Below are positions 45,013 through 53,930 of a stretch of DNA of 64,000 nucleotides, piece by piece. This DNA comes from Hyunsoonleella flava. Lineage in GTDB: Bacteria > Bacteroidota > Bacteroidia > Flavobacteriales > Flavobacteriaceae. The stretch covers positions 1-64,000 of the forward strand of contig NZ_SIRT01000016.1 of NCBI RefSeq assembly GCF_004310325.1, written 5' to 3'. Positions within the stretch are counted from its first letter, which is position 1. The number at the start of each line of letters is the position of its first letter. A program made the position numbers and the translations under genes. Below the pieces are notes generated by a model. That model did not search any database and had not been told where the DNA came from. It saw nothing but the letters and a program-made list of their open reading frames with translations.

Positions 45013-46485
45013 ATGAAAATCAAATTTACATTGCTATTATTTCTGTTTAGTTTTTCTATAGTTGCACAGAGTGTCACGGCAAGACTTATTGACAAATCAT
45101 CACAAAAACCCATTCCCTATGCCAATATTAAAACAGGAGAATATGCTGGGGTGATTTCAAACGATGAAGGTTTTTTTACCATTTCTTCTGAAGATGACTC
45201 CAAATCCATCATCATTTCTTGTATGGGTTATGAAAATAAAACGCTTACTGTAAAGGATATTAAAGCACTTAACTTCGTTATTGAATTGCAACAGGCCATT
45301 AATCAACTAGATGAAGTTTTTATTAGCAATAAAGCACCAAATGCCGATTCTATTATTGCTAGAGTGAAAGCAAAACTTGCCGATAATTATAATATTGATT
45401 TACAGCAATACCATATGTTTAAACGTACCACAGACTACGTGGATTTTAAAAGTTTAGAATTTGAAATTGATAAAGCATCAAACGTTAAAAAAAGACAATT
45501 AGAAGGTGTAAACAATAGTTTAACTGCTTTGGCTAATCAAGTAAAAAACAGCAATATGGTGCAATTTTCAGATTTTAAAGGCAAAGTATTTTCCTTAAAT
45601 AAAGACAGTATTAAACTTGAGGTTGAAAAAGCTACAGAGTTATTAGATACTAAAAACAGTTTCTCTATTGATAACATCCAAGAGAAAATGCAAAACATCA
45701 TACTTACCTATCTGGATACTACCAAAACGTATAAACTAAAAACCGGACTGTTTAAAATTGAAGATTCATTGGCCTTAAATGATGAGGATTTTAAAGAAAA
45801 TGATAAAAACGAATACACGGTATCCTATTTAAACAATGAAACCAAGTCTTTATTGAAGCGTGCACAGTTTTACGACAATGCATTTTTAAGCAAGATATTA
45901 GATAACGATTTATACGAATATAACTTTGAGGATATGGGCTATAACAATGGCGAACTTACCTATATTATTTCCTATATACCAAGAAAAGGTAAAGCCAAAT
46001 ACACTGGGAAGCTTTATGTTGTAGATGATATCTATGCCATTACAAGGGCAGATTATGGCTATTACAAAAGAAGACGCGGGCAAAAATTTAATCTACGTTT
46101 ACTTTTAGGTGTAAAATACATTGAAAATGTAAGTGAGGGCACCATTATTTTTGAAAAAGACAGTAGCAGTCTATATCATCCAAAATATATAAAGCGCACC
46201 TACGGCAGTTATTTTTATGTGAGCAGGCCTTTAAAGTTTATTGAAAATAGCAGTGAACGCAACAAAGTAGCTTTTGATTTTACAATGGAAGGTGATAATA
46301 GAACTAAAGAAGAGCTTTTAATTACCAAGCACAATAGCATAACTTTTTTAGACTTTCAGGCTGAAAAACAAGTTGAAAAAATCCCATTCATAAAGTTGAG
46401 TAAGTACCAGAACACCATTTGGGACAGTGAAGGTGTTTTAGAACCGTCTTTGGAGATGAAGGCTTTTGAGGGTTCTGAAAAATAA
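45013..46485 (+). CDS. Secreted protein with N-terminal carboxypeptidase-like regulatory domain
   Basis: 490 residues with a signal peptide (LLLFLFSFSIVAQ). Residues 20-95 are a CarboxypepD_reg-like domain: VTARLIDKSSQKPIPYANIK and SIIISCMGYENKTLTVKDI. The remainder is unassigned and includes helical stretches (150-250) and beta strands with GKAKYTGKLYVVDDIYAITR, GLxYIENVSEG-like repeats and KYIKRTYGSYFYVSRP. It lacks the plug and barrel of a TonB receptor and probably sits in the envelope. Function unknown. Confidence 0.75.
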   Translation: MKIKFTLLLFLFSFSIVAQSVTARLIDKSSQKPIPYANIKTGEYAGVISNDEGFFTISSEDDSKSIIISCMGYENKTLTVKDIKALNFVIELQQAINQLDEVFISNKAPNADSIIARVKAKLADNYNIDLQQYHMFKRTTDYVDFKSLEFEIDKASNVKKRQLEGVNNSLTALANQVKNSNMVQFSDFKGKVFSLNKDSIKLEVEKATELLDTKNSFSIDNIQEKMQNIILTYLDTTKTYKLKTGLFKIEDSLALNDEDFKENDKNEYTVSYLNNETKSLLKRAQFYDNAFLSKILDNDLYEYNFEDMGYNNGELTYIISYIPRKGKAKYTGKLYVVDDIYAITRADYGYYKRRRGQKFNLRLLLGVKYIENVSEGTIIFEKDSSSLYHPKYIKRTYGSYFYVSRPLKFIENSSERNKVAFDFTMEGDNRTKEELLITKHNSITFLDFQAEKQVEKIPFIKLSKYQNTIWDSEGVLEPSLEMKAFEGSEK

Positions 46486-46563
46486 ACCGAAGTTGAAATT
46501 TGTTATAGTATAAATCTTTTTAAGGTTGAAGATTAGCGTGGTATAAAAAATCTACTAAAACTA

Positions 46564-47679
46564 TCATTCATACCCCAATTGTTCAAAAAGGTCATCGCTC
46601 GCTTTTAAATATTTGTCCTTGCCCGTTTCCTTAAACCATGCTTTGGAAACCAATTCATTATTGTACAGGCGTGCATCTTTCCAATGGGAGATGCCTTCAA
46701 TATTCGTGCTCGTCCAATCTTCGTTAATAAAACACACCGCTTTTATGTTTTTATGGTAAACCAGGGAAAAGAAGTTTACAAACCAATCGTCCCAAACTTT
46801 AGGATTGTTTTTATCAACGCCGAAAATAGGGTTAGCCTCAGAAATCATCACTGGCTTTTTATGGGCTTTGGCAAAATCCAAAACGGTAATACCTTCCTTA
46901 CCGATACCCGCTTCGGCGTAAGCATGACCAAAAATGGAAATGCCTACCCAATCCACATAATCGTCACCCGGGTACCAATCGGATACAGGATAATTCTTGT
47001 ATGGCATTGAGGCATAGGAATGCCACACGTACGCCACATTATCCACACCTTCGGCGCGTAAAATATCCACAATATGTCTGTATGCCTTAACATAAGCATC
47101 TGGCTCCAAAACATTATGCGGACCGTCAAACTCGTACCCAATACGCAAATACACGGGGCGCTTTACTTTTTTTATCCATTTTGCATAGCGTTTGATGACC
47201 TTATCGTTGATGCCAAGTATGGTATTTTGGGTAACATTCCACTTCCCTACCATCCACATGGCACTGTGTAATACGGCATTTGGAAATGTATCCACCAGCA
47301 TTTGATGGTTTTGGCTGGTGCCCGTACTGTTAGTATGCTTTTCTTTAACCCCAGTAAACTCTGTAACAGCCCAGTAAGCTGACCAACCGCCAGGGTTAGG
47401 CTGTTTGGGAAACGCTTTTTTATATTCATTAATACGCTCCACCGTTTGCCCCATCACCAACAAGGTTTTACCCGCAGGTGGTACAAATTTACTGTTTTCA
47501 TAAGGATAAACATAGTTGGAGTCTACACTAGTTTTTATTTTGAAAACCATATCCGCCACCTCTTGGTCATGTTGGTTGGTTTGGTCCTTTTGAGTGTAGG
47601 CTGTTGATGTAAGCCCAAGTGTAATTACGATAAAACTAAATGGAAATAGACTTTTATTCACCAACGTATTCATAATCAT
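46564..47679 (-). CDS. Secreted glycoside hydrolase, GH26-like
   Basis: 371 residues with a signal peptide (PFSFIVITLGLTSTAYTQ). The (beta/alpha)8 clan-A pattern is seen: the likely acid/base Glu183 in YLRIGYEFDGPHN, the strand WVGISIFGHAY, and the likely nucleophile Glu281 in KPVMISEANP. GH26 enzymes cut mannans, mixed-linkage glucans or related polysaccharides; I cannot fix the substrate. It lies downstream of a broken polysaccharide-lyase-like gene in the same direction, suggesting a small remnant of an algal-polysaccharide locus. Confidence 0.65.
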   Translation of the reverse strand: MIMNTLVNKSLFPFSFIVITLGLTSTAYTQKDQTNQHDQEVADMVFKIKTSVDSNYVYPYENSKFVPPAGKTLLVMGQTVERINEYKKAFPKQPNPGGWSAYWAVTEFTGVKEKHTNSTGTSQNHQMLVDTFPNAVLHSAMWMVGKWNVTQNTILGINDKVIKRYAKWIKKVKRPVYLRIGYEFDGPHNVLEPDAYVKAYRHIVDILRAEGVDNVAYVWHSYASMPYKNYPVSDWYPGDDYVDWVGISIFGHAYAEAGIGKEGITVLDFAKAHKKPVMISEANPIFGVDKNNPKVWDDWFVNFFSLVYHKNIKAVCFINEDWTSTNIEGISHWKDARLYNNELVSKAWFKETGKDKYLKASDDLFEQLGYE

Positions 47680-47830
47680 TAATTTAAAACTGAAGATACA
47701 ACTTAAATTATTATAAATCTGGGGGTTTTGGTTTAGCTGTAGTAATATTTATAAGTTAATGCTAACTCGTTTGGAGAAATAAGTAAAATCAAACAAGCGT
47801 AAGCATTTTTTTAGGGTGCATTGTAAAAAA

Positions 47831-48650
47831 TTAATTCTTACGTGCAACAACATGTAAACCTTCGTAAACTTCAAAATCATCAAACCAAGCGTAAACAGTA
47901 GTATAACTACCATTACTGTCTTTTGGTGCAAAATCTGAGGAATTACCACCATGAAAAGTTGAAAAAAGAAAAGTATTAATTTCAGTATCTTTCCCTTCAA
48001 CTGCTCTTAATTGCAAACCTTTATAAGATGATATTTCCTTTCCATTGGCATAAATTGTCACTTCACCATTTGAGGCAGAAGCTGGCATATTAATTTTAAC
48101 GTAAAGAGCCATTTGATAATACCTTCCTTTTTTAAAACAAAAGTCTGGTGATGGTTTACCCTCGCCATATTTTCCTTTCAAGTTTTGGTGGTAAATATTA
48201 GGAAGTAATAACCCCATCTTTTTTGAAACAAATACGAGCACTCCATCCATCTTTTTGCATTGGTTTACCCCCTGTAATTCTATTTACTGGGGCGAGACCA
48301 TGCAATTTTCCACCTCTTGGAAATTGAAAATCTTGGTCAAAAGTAACAGCATAATTAAGAGTTGCTTCATGAAATGAATCTGGCAGTCGGATATGATTTA
48401 CCATGCGTTCACTTCCTTTATCGAAACCAACATAACTAGCTCTAATACCAGTTGACCCGTCTATACCTTTACCCTCTGCAATTTCAACATTTTTAAGATT
48501 AACGATAGCCTTATATTCTTTTGAGTTAGTATTATCATCAAAGTTTATCCTTAATATTGGCTTAGAATTTTTGGTAGATAGGTTTGATTGTGAAAAATTA
48601 AAACCAAAATATAATAATGCAAAAAGAGTTAAATACTGTTTAAGTTTCAT
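47831..48650 (-). pseudogene. Polysaccharide lyase-like gene (PL14-like) with frameshift
   Basis: Two overlapping reading frames together make one protein of about 270 residues. The 5' part (from ATG 48650) has a signal peptide (LTLFALLYFGFNFSQS) and runs through FPRGGKLHGLAPVNR and DGWSARICFKKDG before a premature stop at 48198-48200. The 3' part in the next frame continues PNIYHQNLKGKYGEG to YAWFDDFEVYEGLHV. GGKLhGL, GWSAR and YHQ.....YG are like PL14-type lyases, some of which cut alginate. The frames join if one G is removed from the run of four at 48212-48215 (cccc on the plus strand). So the gene is frameshifted, or the homopolymer is misread. The flanking frames show no other damage. 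Confidence 0.65.
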
Positions 48651-48713
48651 GGTAGTGATGATTTTAAAACGCATGGTTATTTTAAAGGTAGTGAATTCAA
48701 TTGAAATCTTATC

Positions 48714-48743
48714 CAAAAAACCCCAAGCTTTCGCTCAGGGTTT
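48714..48743 (-). terminator. Terminator of the ferredoxin gene
   Basis: On the minus strand aaccctgagc and gcttggggtt form a stem closed by a GAAA tetraloop, then a T run. It lies 27 bases beyond the ferredoxin stop. Confidence 0.8.
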
Positions 48744-48769
48744 CCATATTCTTTACTGTCGTTTATCAA

Positions 48770-49123
48770 TTATCCGTCTGGATGCATAAAGCGTTGTTTT
48801 GCCAACAATTCTTCTTCGGTTTCCACAACATCTTCATCTGGTACACAACAGTCCACAGGGCATACCGCCGCACATTGTGGCTCGTCATGAAAGCCTTTAC
48901 ATTCCGTACATTTATCTGGTACAATATAGTATAGTTCGTCACTTACGGGTTCTTGGGCTTCATCAGCATCCACTTCCCTACCGTCAGTAAGCACTACCTT
49001 ACCTTCCAAACTGGTACCATCTTTATAGCGCCAATCGTCGGCACCTTCATATATAGCGGTATTGGGGCATTCTGGCTCACAAGCACCGCAGTTTATACAT
49101 TCGTCTGTTATTATAATTGCCAT
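48770..49123 (-). CDS. fdx: 4Fe-4S dicluster ferredoxin
   Basis: 117 residues. Eight or more Cys are placed as in 2[4Fe-4S] ferredoxins: C9, C12, C15 and C19 in [13 protein letters not shown]72, C75, C84, C88 with an extra CC at 92-93 in the C-terminal half. The middle insertion of about 40 residues with [10 protein letters not shown] and [13 protein letters not shown] is usual for this Bacteroidota form. It carries electrons to an unknown partner. It is transcribed divergently from an acyl-CoA reductase; the two promoters overlap (49117-49185). Confidence 0.95.
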   Translation of the reverse strand: MAIIITDECINCGACEPECPNTAIYEGADDWRYKDGTSLEGKVVLTDGREVDADEAQEPVSDELYYIVPDKCTECKGFHDEPQCAAVCPVDCCVPDEDVVETEEELLAKQRFMHPDG

Positions 49124-49147
49124 AGCGTTTTTTTCTTTCTAACTTTG
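49117..49147 (+). promoter_or_regulatory. Promoter for the acyl-CoA reductase gene
   Basis: TTG at 49117-49119 and TAACTTTG at 49140-49147 are 20 bases apart. Its -33 part lies inside the ferredoxin start region. It faces the ferredoxin promoter, whose -7 box is six bases away. Confidence 0.65.
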
Positions 49148-49153
49148 CAGTCG

Positions 49154-49185
49154 CAAAAATAGAGCCAAAACCATTCATAACCAAA
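49154..49185 (-). promoter_or_regulatory. Promoter for the ferredoxin gene
   Basis: On the minus strand TTTG (49182-49185) is followed after 20 bases by TATTTTTG (49154-49161). The ferredoxin ATG begins about 30 bases further. Each start point would lie within the other promoter's elements, so the two should compete. Confidence 0.65.
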
Positions 49186-49191
49186 TTCAGG

Positions 49192-50250
49192 ATGCAATTA
49201 CAAGAAAGAATTAACGCTTTTGTAAAATTAGGAGATTTTATACGGCAATTTTCTAATACAAACATCCGGAAAGATGAAAAAGTGGAACATAACGCGTTGT
49301 TCTTCGACGGTTTTAAACATCAACTAAAATTAGCAGAAGAACATAACGGCTGGTTTACCCTAGAAAACATAACATTCGCCTTAAACTCTTGGGCTGATGC
49401 GCTAACGCCCGAAAATCTTTCAAAGTGGGTGCAACCTTATGATTTTTCTAAAGTAACACCAAAAACCGTCGCTATAATTATGGCGGGCAATATCCCGTTG
49501 GTAGGATTTCACGATTTTTTGGCGGTACTCATCACGGGGTATCAGGTGCTGGTAAAGCAATCCTCAAACGACAAGCATTTATTACCATTTTTAGCAAAAT
49601 ATTTGGAATATGTAGCACCAAACTTCAAAGGAAACATCCATTTTTCAGAAGAAAATCTTGAAGATTTTGATGCTGTAATCGCCACGGGAAGTAACAATAC
49701 GGCACGCTATTTTGAATATTATTTTAAGGATAAACCTTCCATCATAAGAAATAATCGAAATTCGGTAGCAGTATTAACAGGAAATGAATCCACCGAAGAT
49801 TTGCAACAGCTTTCAGAAGATATATTTCGATATTACGGTTTGGGCTGTAGAAATGTTTCCAAGTTATTTGTTCCGAAAGGTTATGACTTCAATCCTTTTT
49901 TTGAAGCTATTTACCATTGGCATCCTATCGTAGAAAAGGCAAAATACGCCAACAATTACGATTATAACAAGGCGGTATATTTAATGAGCGAATTTGATAT
50001 GCTAGAGAACGGATTTTTCATGATAAAGGAAGATGAAAGCTACAGCTCGCCTATCGCTACGGCGTTTTACGAGTATTATGATAGTTTGGATGCACTTCGA
50101 ACTAAATTAAAAGCTGAATCGCATCAAATTCAATGTATTGTTTCCAAAAATTTTATGGAAAACGAAGTGGCTTTTGGGCACACTCAAAAACCTCAACTTT
50201 GGGATTATGCGGATAGTGTAGATTCTGTTGAATTTTTGTTAGCAATTTGA
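49192..50250 (+). CDS. Acyl-CoA reductase (LuxC-like)
   Basis: 352 residues. The aldehyde-dehydrogenase-like fold shows IIMAGNIPLVGFHDFLAVL, VLVKQSSNDKHLLPF, AVIATGSNNTARYFEYYF, and IFRYYGLGCRNVSKLFVPKG with a possible catalytic Cys. LuxC-type enzymes reduce acyl-CoA to aldehyde; substrate and physiological role here are unknown. It precedes serC by 80 bases. The conserved order ferredoxin - reductase - serC - serA suggests a functional link but no operon can be proven. Confidence 0.85.
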   Translation: MQLQERINAFVKLGDFIRQFSNTNIRKDEKVEHNALFFDGFKHQLKLAEEHNGWFTLENITFALNSWADALTPENLSKWVQPYDFSKVTPKTVAIIMAGNIPLVGFHDFLAVLITGYQVLVKQSSNDKHLLPFLAKYLEYVAPNFKGNIHFSEENLEDFDAVIATGSNNTARYFEYYFKDKPSIIRNNRNSVAVLTGNESTEDLQQLSEDIFRYYGLGCRNVSKLFVPKGYDFNPFFEAIYHWHPIVEKAKYANNYDYNKAVYLMSEFDMLENGFFMIKEDESYSSPIATAFYEYYDSLDALRTKLKAESHQIQCIVSKNFMENEVAFGHTQKPQLWDYADSVDSVEFLLAI

Positions 50251-50330
50251 TAAAAAAAATATTGAATTCTTAATAAAAATTACTCAATTAATTAGCAACT
50301 TTGCATCTTTAAATTTCACTATATAAAAAG

Positions 50331-51395
50331 ATGAAAAAACACAACTTTAGTGCAGGACCAAGTATTTTACCACCAGAAGTATTATTAAAAGCTTCTCAAG
50401 GTGTTGTTGACCTTGACGGCAGCGGATTGTCTGTTTTAGAGATTTCCCACCGAAGTAAAGCTTTTGTTGATATTATGGAAAACGCTAGATCATTAGCTCT
50501 GGAGCTTTTAGGTTTAGAAGGCAAAGGCTATAAAGCATTATTTTTACAAGGTGGTGCCAGCACTCAATTTTTGATGGTGGCGCTTAACTTATTAGAAAAA
50601 AGAGCAGGGTATTTAAACTCTGGTTCTTGGGCAGCTAAAGCAATTAAGGAAGCTAAAATTTACGATGATATTTACGAAGTAGGGTCCTCTAAAGACGCTA
50701 ATTACAACTATATTCCAAAGGGTTATGAAATTCCTGACGATTACGATTATTTTCACTGTACCTCAAACAATACGATTTACGGTACGCAGATGAAAGCATT
50801 TCCTAACTCTCCTATCCCAATGGTGTGTGATATGAGTAGTGATATCTTTTCGCGTTCTTTAGATTTTTCTCAATTCGGGATTATCTATGCTGGTGCTCAA
50901 AAAAATATGGGACCTGCTGGTACAACGCTTGTTGTAGTTAAAGAAGATATCTTAGGAAAAGTATCGCGTAAAATTCCATCGATGATGGATTACAAAGTGC
51001 ATATCGATAAAGGCAGTATGTTTAATACGCCTCCTGTTTTTCCAGTATATACATCGATGTTGACTTTAGAATGGCTAAAGGAACAAGGTGGTATAGCTGC
51101 TATTGAAAAGGAAAATGAAAAGAAAGCGAGGTTGATGTATTCTGAAATAGATTTGAATCCGTTATTTAAAGGATTTGCTTCAAAAGAAGACCGTTCTACA
51201 ATGAATGCTACATTCACTTTAGAAAATGAAAACCTTAAGGAAACTTTTGAGACCATGCTTAAAGACGCTGGTATTAGTGCAGTGAACGGACACAGAAGTG
51301 TTGGCGGTTATAGAGCGTCAATGTACAATGCTTTACCAATTGATAGTGTAAAGGTTTTGGTGGAAGTTATGAGTGAATTAGAGAGTAAAGCTTAA
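50331..51395 (+). CDS. serC: Phosphoserine aminotransferase
   Basis: 354 residues. It converts 3-phosphohydroxypyruvate to phosphoserine with PLP. KHNFSAGPSILPPEVL, ISHRSKAFVDIME, LFLQGGASTQF, and YAGAQKNMGPAGTTLVVVKE (Schiff-base Lys) are the family motifs; the end HRSVGGYRASMYNALP binds the phosphate. SerC and the following serA catalyse successive steps of serine synthesis, although a repeat-bearing gap of 139 bases separates them. Confidence 0.97.
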   Translation: MKKHNFSAGPSILPPEVLLKASQGVVDLDGSGLSVLEISHRSKAFVDIMENARSLALELLGLEGKGYKALFLQGGASTQFLMVALNLLEKRAGYLNSGSWAAKAIKEAKIYDDIYEVGSSKDANYNYIPKGYEIPDDYDYFHCTSNNTIYGTQMKAFPNSPIPMVCDMSSDIFSRSLDFSQFGIIYAGAQKNMGPAGTTLVVVKEDILGKVSRKIPSMMDYKVHIDKGSMFNTPPVFPVYTSMLTLEWLKEQGGIAAIEKENEKKARLMYSEIDLNPLFKGFASKEDRSTMNATFTLENENLKETFETMLKDAGISAVNGHRSVGGYRASMYNALPIDSVKVLVEVMSELESKA

Positions 51396-51446
51396 AACAG
51401 TTTGCAGTGGGCAGTTGCAGTTTGCAGTGCTTACTCAAACATAGTG

Positions 51447-51521
51447 GTCATTCCTGCGAATTCGGGAATCCACAAAATAAACTAAATGTAAATTATAGAT
51501 TCCCGCCTTTGCGGGAATGAC
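51447..51521. repeat. Inverted repeat element between serC and serA
   Basis: Left arm gtcattcctgcg...gggaatc (51447-51470) is an imperfect reverse complement of gattcccgcctttgcgggaatgac (51498-51521, minus the loop). A short purine-rich run of cagtttgcagt units (51400-51431) precedes it. The first in-frame ATG of serA (51517) lies in the right arm. Confidence 0.6.
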
Positions 51522-51534
51522 AAGAAAAATAAAA

Positions 51535-52485
51535 ATGAAAGTATTAGCAAACGACGGTATCTCTCAAAGTGGTATCGATGCATTAGAAAAAGCAGGTTAC
51601 GAGGTAAGTACAACTACCGTAGCGCAAGAGCAATTGATCAATTACATTAATGAGAACGATATTAGCGTACTTTTAGTAAGAAGTGCGACTACGGTTCGTA
51701 AGGATTTAATTGATGCATGTCCAAATCTAAAGATTATTGGTCGTGGTGGTGTTGGTATGGATAATATTGATGTGGAATATGCTCGTGACAAAGGTCTACA
51801 CGTAATTAATACACCAGCTGCTTCATCACATTCGGTAGCAGAATTGGTGTTTGGTCATTTATATGGTTTAGCACGTTTTCTTCATAACTCCAATAGAGAA
51901 ATGCCATTAGAAGGTGATAGCAACTTTAAAGGTTTGAAAAAAGCTTACGCTAAAGGTACCGAGCTTAAAGGTAAAACTTTAGGTGTTCTTGGTTTTGGAC
52001 GTATCGGTCAAGCCACTGCAAAAGTAGCTTTGGGTGCCGGAATGAAAGTGGTTGCTTTTGATCCGTTTTTGGAAAAAGCAAATTTAGAGTTGGACTTTTT
52101 CGATGGTCAAAAAGTAAACTTCGATATTGAGACTATTTCCAAAGAAGACGTTTTAAAACAGTCTGACTTTATTACACTTCACGTTCCAGCTCAAAAAGAT
52201 TATGTAATCGATGAGGCTGAATTCAACATGATGAAAGATGGTGTGATTTTAGCGAATGCAGCGCGTGGCGGTGTGGTTAACGAAGTGGCCTTGGTAAAAG
52301 CTATTGAAAGCGGAAAAGTAGCAAGAGCAGCTTTGGATGTTTTTGAAAAAGAACCTAAGCCGGAAATTCAATTATTGATGAATTCGGCATTATCACTAAC
52401 TCCGCATACTGGTGCTGCGACTAATGAAGCACAAGATAGAATTGGTACGGAACTAGCATCACAAATTATTAGTATTTTGGGATAA
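51535..52485 (+). CDS. serA: D-3-phosphoglycerate dehydrogenase, short form
   Basis: 316 residues from ATG at 51535 (MKVLANDGISQSGIDALE). The in-frame ATG at 51517 sits in a repeat arm and would add only six residues. It oxidises 3-phosphoglycerate, the first step to serine. IGRGGVGMDNIDVEYA, GVLGFGRIGQATAKVA (NAD site) and the catalytic HVPAQKD/ARGGVVNE/PHTGAAT triad region are intact. It lacks the C-terminal ACT regulatory domain. The terminator at 52518-52549 closes it. Confidence 0.95.
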   Translation: MKVLANDGISQSGIDALEKAGYEVSTTTVAQEQLINYINENDISVLLVRSATTVRKDLIDACPNLKIIGRGGVGMDNIDVEYARDKGLHVINTPAASSHSVAELVFGHLYGLARFLHNSNREMPLEGDSNFKGLKKAYAKGTELKGKTLGVLGFGRIGQATAKVALGAGMKVVAFDPFLEKANLELDFFDGQKVNFDIETISKEDVLKQSDFITLHVPAQKDYVIDEAEFNMMKDGVILANAARGGVVNEVALVKAIESGKVARAALDVFEKEPKPEIQLLMNSALSLTPHTGAATNEAQDRIGTELASQIISILG

Positions 52486-52517
52486 TCATCCTGAATGTGA
52501 CCTAATTATAAATTTTG

Positions 52518-52549
52518 AGTCCTAACTGTAGAAGTTGGGACTTTTTTTG
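52518..52549 (+). terminator. Terminator of serA
   Basis: agtcctaact and agttgggact form a stem with one G-T pair, followed by seven T. It begins about 30 bases past the stop. Confidence 0.8.
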
Positions 52550-52602
52550 TACATTAAGCTTCCAAATTTTGACTCTTATTAATTAAAAACACATAAAAAA
52601 AC

Positions 52603-53238
52603 ATGTCTGGAATTTTAGATTTATTAAACAGCGACCTTGGAAAAACTATCATAAGTGGTGTTTCAGGATCAACAGGAACTGATCAAAATAAAACAAGTAG
52701 TGTACTTACTATGGCACTACCGGTATTAATGAAAGCGATGGAGCGTAATGCATCCACGCCTCAAGGAGCTGAAGGCCTTATGGGCGCTTTGAGCGGTAAA
52801 CACGACGGCAGCATTTTAGAAAACCTTGGTGGTTTGTTTGGTGGTGGTGTAGATGAAGAAGTGAAAACTGATGGAGATAAAATTTTAGGTCATGTTTTAG
52901 GACAAAGAAGACAAGGTGTTGAGCAAGTTATCGGGCAAAAATCTGGACTAGATGCAGGTTCTGTAGGGAATATTTTAAAAGTTGCCGCACCAATATTAAT
53001 GGGTGTTTTAGGAAAGCAAGCACGTCAAAACAACGTAAGTTCTCAAAATGATTTAGGAGGTTTACTTGGAGGCTTGTTAGGTGGTAGCTCTGCTAAAAAA
53101 GAGCAAAGTTTCCTTGAAGCTATCTTAGATGCTGATGGTGACGGTAGTGTTGTTGATGATGTAGCAGGTATGGTTTTAGGAGGCAGTAAAAAGAAAGGTG
53201 GCCTTGGTGGGTTACTTGGAGGTTTGTTCGGAAAATAA
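52603..53238 (+). CDS. DUF937 family protein
   Basis: 211 residues, no signal. Glycine- and leucine-rich modules typical of DUF937 (YidB-like) repeat twice: LTMALPVLMKAMERNAST and LKVAAPILMGVLGKQARQN, with tails GLFGGGVDE and LLGGLLGGS. The end carries DGDGSVVDDVAG, a possible calcium-loop-like acidic stretch, then GLGGLLGGLFGK. Function unknown. Closed by the hairpin at 53260-53292. Confidence 0.85.
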   Translation: MSGILDLLNSDLGKTIISGVSGSTGTDQNKTSSVLTMALPVLMKAMERNASTPQGAEGLMGALSGKHDGSILENLGGLFGGGVDEEVKTDGDKILGHVLGQRRQGVEQVIGQKSGLDAGSVGNILKVAAPILMGVLGKQARQNNVSSQNDLGGLLGGLLGGSSAKKEQSFLEAILDADGDGSVVDDVAGMVLGGSKKKGGLGGLLGGLFGK

Positions 53239-53259
53239 ATCTATCATAATAATTATATT

Positions 53260-53292
53260 AAAATGCCAAATCTCACGATTTGGCATTTTTTA
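53260..53292 (+). terminator. Terminator of the DUF937 gene
   Basis: aaaatgccaaatc and gatttggcatttt form a 13-bp stem with a four-base loop, ending in a T run. It begins about 22 bases after the stop. Confidence 0.85.
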
Positions 53293-53396
53293 TTTGCCTT
53301 AAATCAAGTACACCATACTGTTACGGAATGATTTTTGTATTTTTAAAGAAGCGTGTTAAGCAGACTAAACGAAAAGGCCTACTCACTCATTCATAC

Positions 53397-53427
53397 TTGA
53401 TAACAGTAGATGTTAAACCTACTTTTG
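53397..53427 (+). promoter_or_regulatory. Promoter of the gene at 53452
   Basis: TTG at 53397-53399 and TACTTTTG at 53420-53427 are 20 bases apart. The ATG follows 24 bases later. Confidence 0.6.
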
Positions 53428-53451
53428 AGGTATAAATAAAAATATAAAATC

Positions 53452-53895
53452 ATGAAAAACACGATTTACGTCCTACTGTTGGTGGTAATCTCATTCCTTT
53501 TTAACTGCAATACGTCAAAAAACCCTGCATCAAAAAAAGATGAAAAACAAATTGCGACCACCCAAAACGATACCGTAAGAATAGCAAACGAAGAACTGGA
53601 ATATGAAATTATCATTATAGACCCAGGTTTTAATTTTTGGTTAGCATCCAATGCGAGACCAAGAGGTTTCTTTTCACAACAATATATGGAGAATAGAAAC
53701 ATTATTTATGTTATTGAATGGAATCAGCGCGTTTTACAGCCACAACGTTTTAATCCAAATCTATACGAACTTCAAATTGATTATCAACAAAATATCGATT
53801 ACGGTTACGAGGTAAATTATATGTTGTACAACTATTTTATCTACTTTCAATTAAAATACAATCAAAGATTAGGACCGTTTGTTCCTCGAATTTAA
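53452..53895 (+). CDS. Small lipoprotein, DUF6146-like
   Basis: 147 residues. A lipoprotein signal ends in LFNC (Cys about residue 22). The mature part is polar, then EYEIIIIDPGFNFWLASNARP and GFFSQQYMENRNIIYVIEWN, closing with YEVNYMLYNYFIYFQLKYN. These match the DUF6146 pattern of Flavobacteriia as far as I can recall. Its function is unknown. The next gene follows after 35 bases. Confidence 0.7.
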   Translation: MKNTIYVLLLVVISFLFNCNTSKNPASKKDEKQIATTQNDTVRIANEELEYEIIIIDPGFNFWLASNARPRGFFSQQYMENRNIIYVIEWNQRVLQPQRFNPNLYELQIDYQQNIDYGYEVNYMLYNYFIYFQLKYNQRLGPFVPRI

Positions 53896-53930
53896 TTTGG
53901 TTTTCATAATTTTGCGCTTAAATTGCAAAT

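Noticed and set aside
45013-46485. TonB-dependent receptor
   Set aside because: Only the small N-terminal regulatory domain is shared; no plug or barrel.
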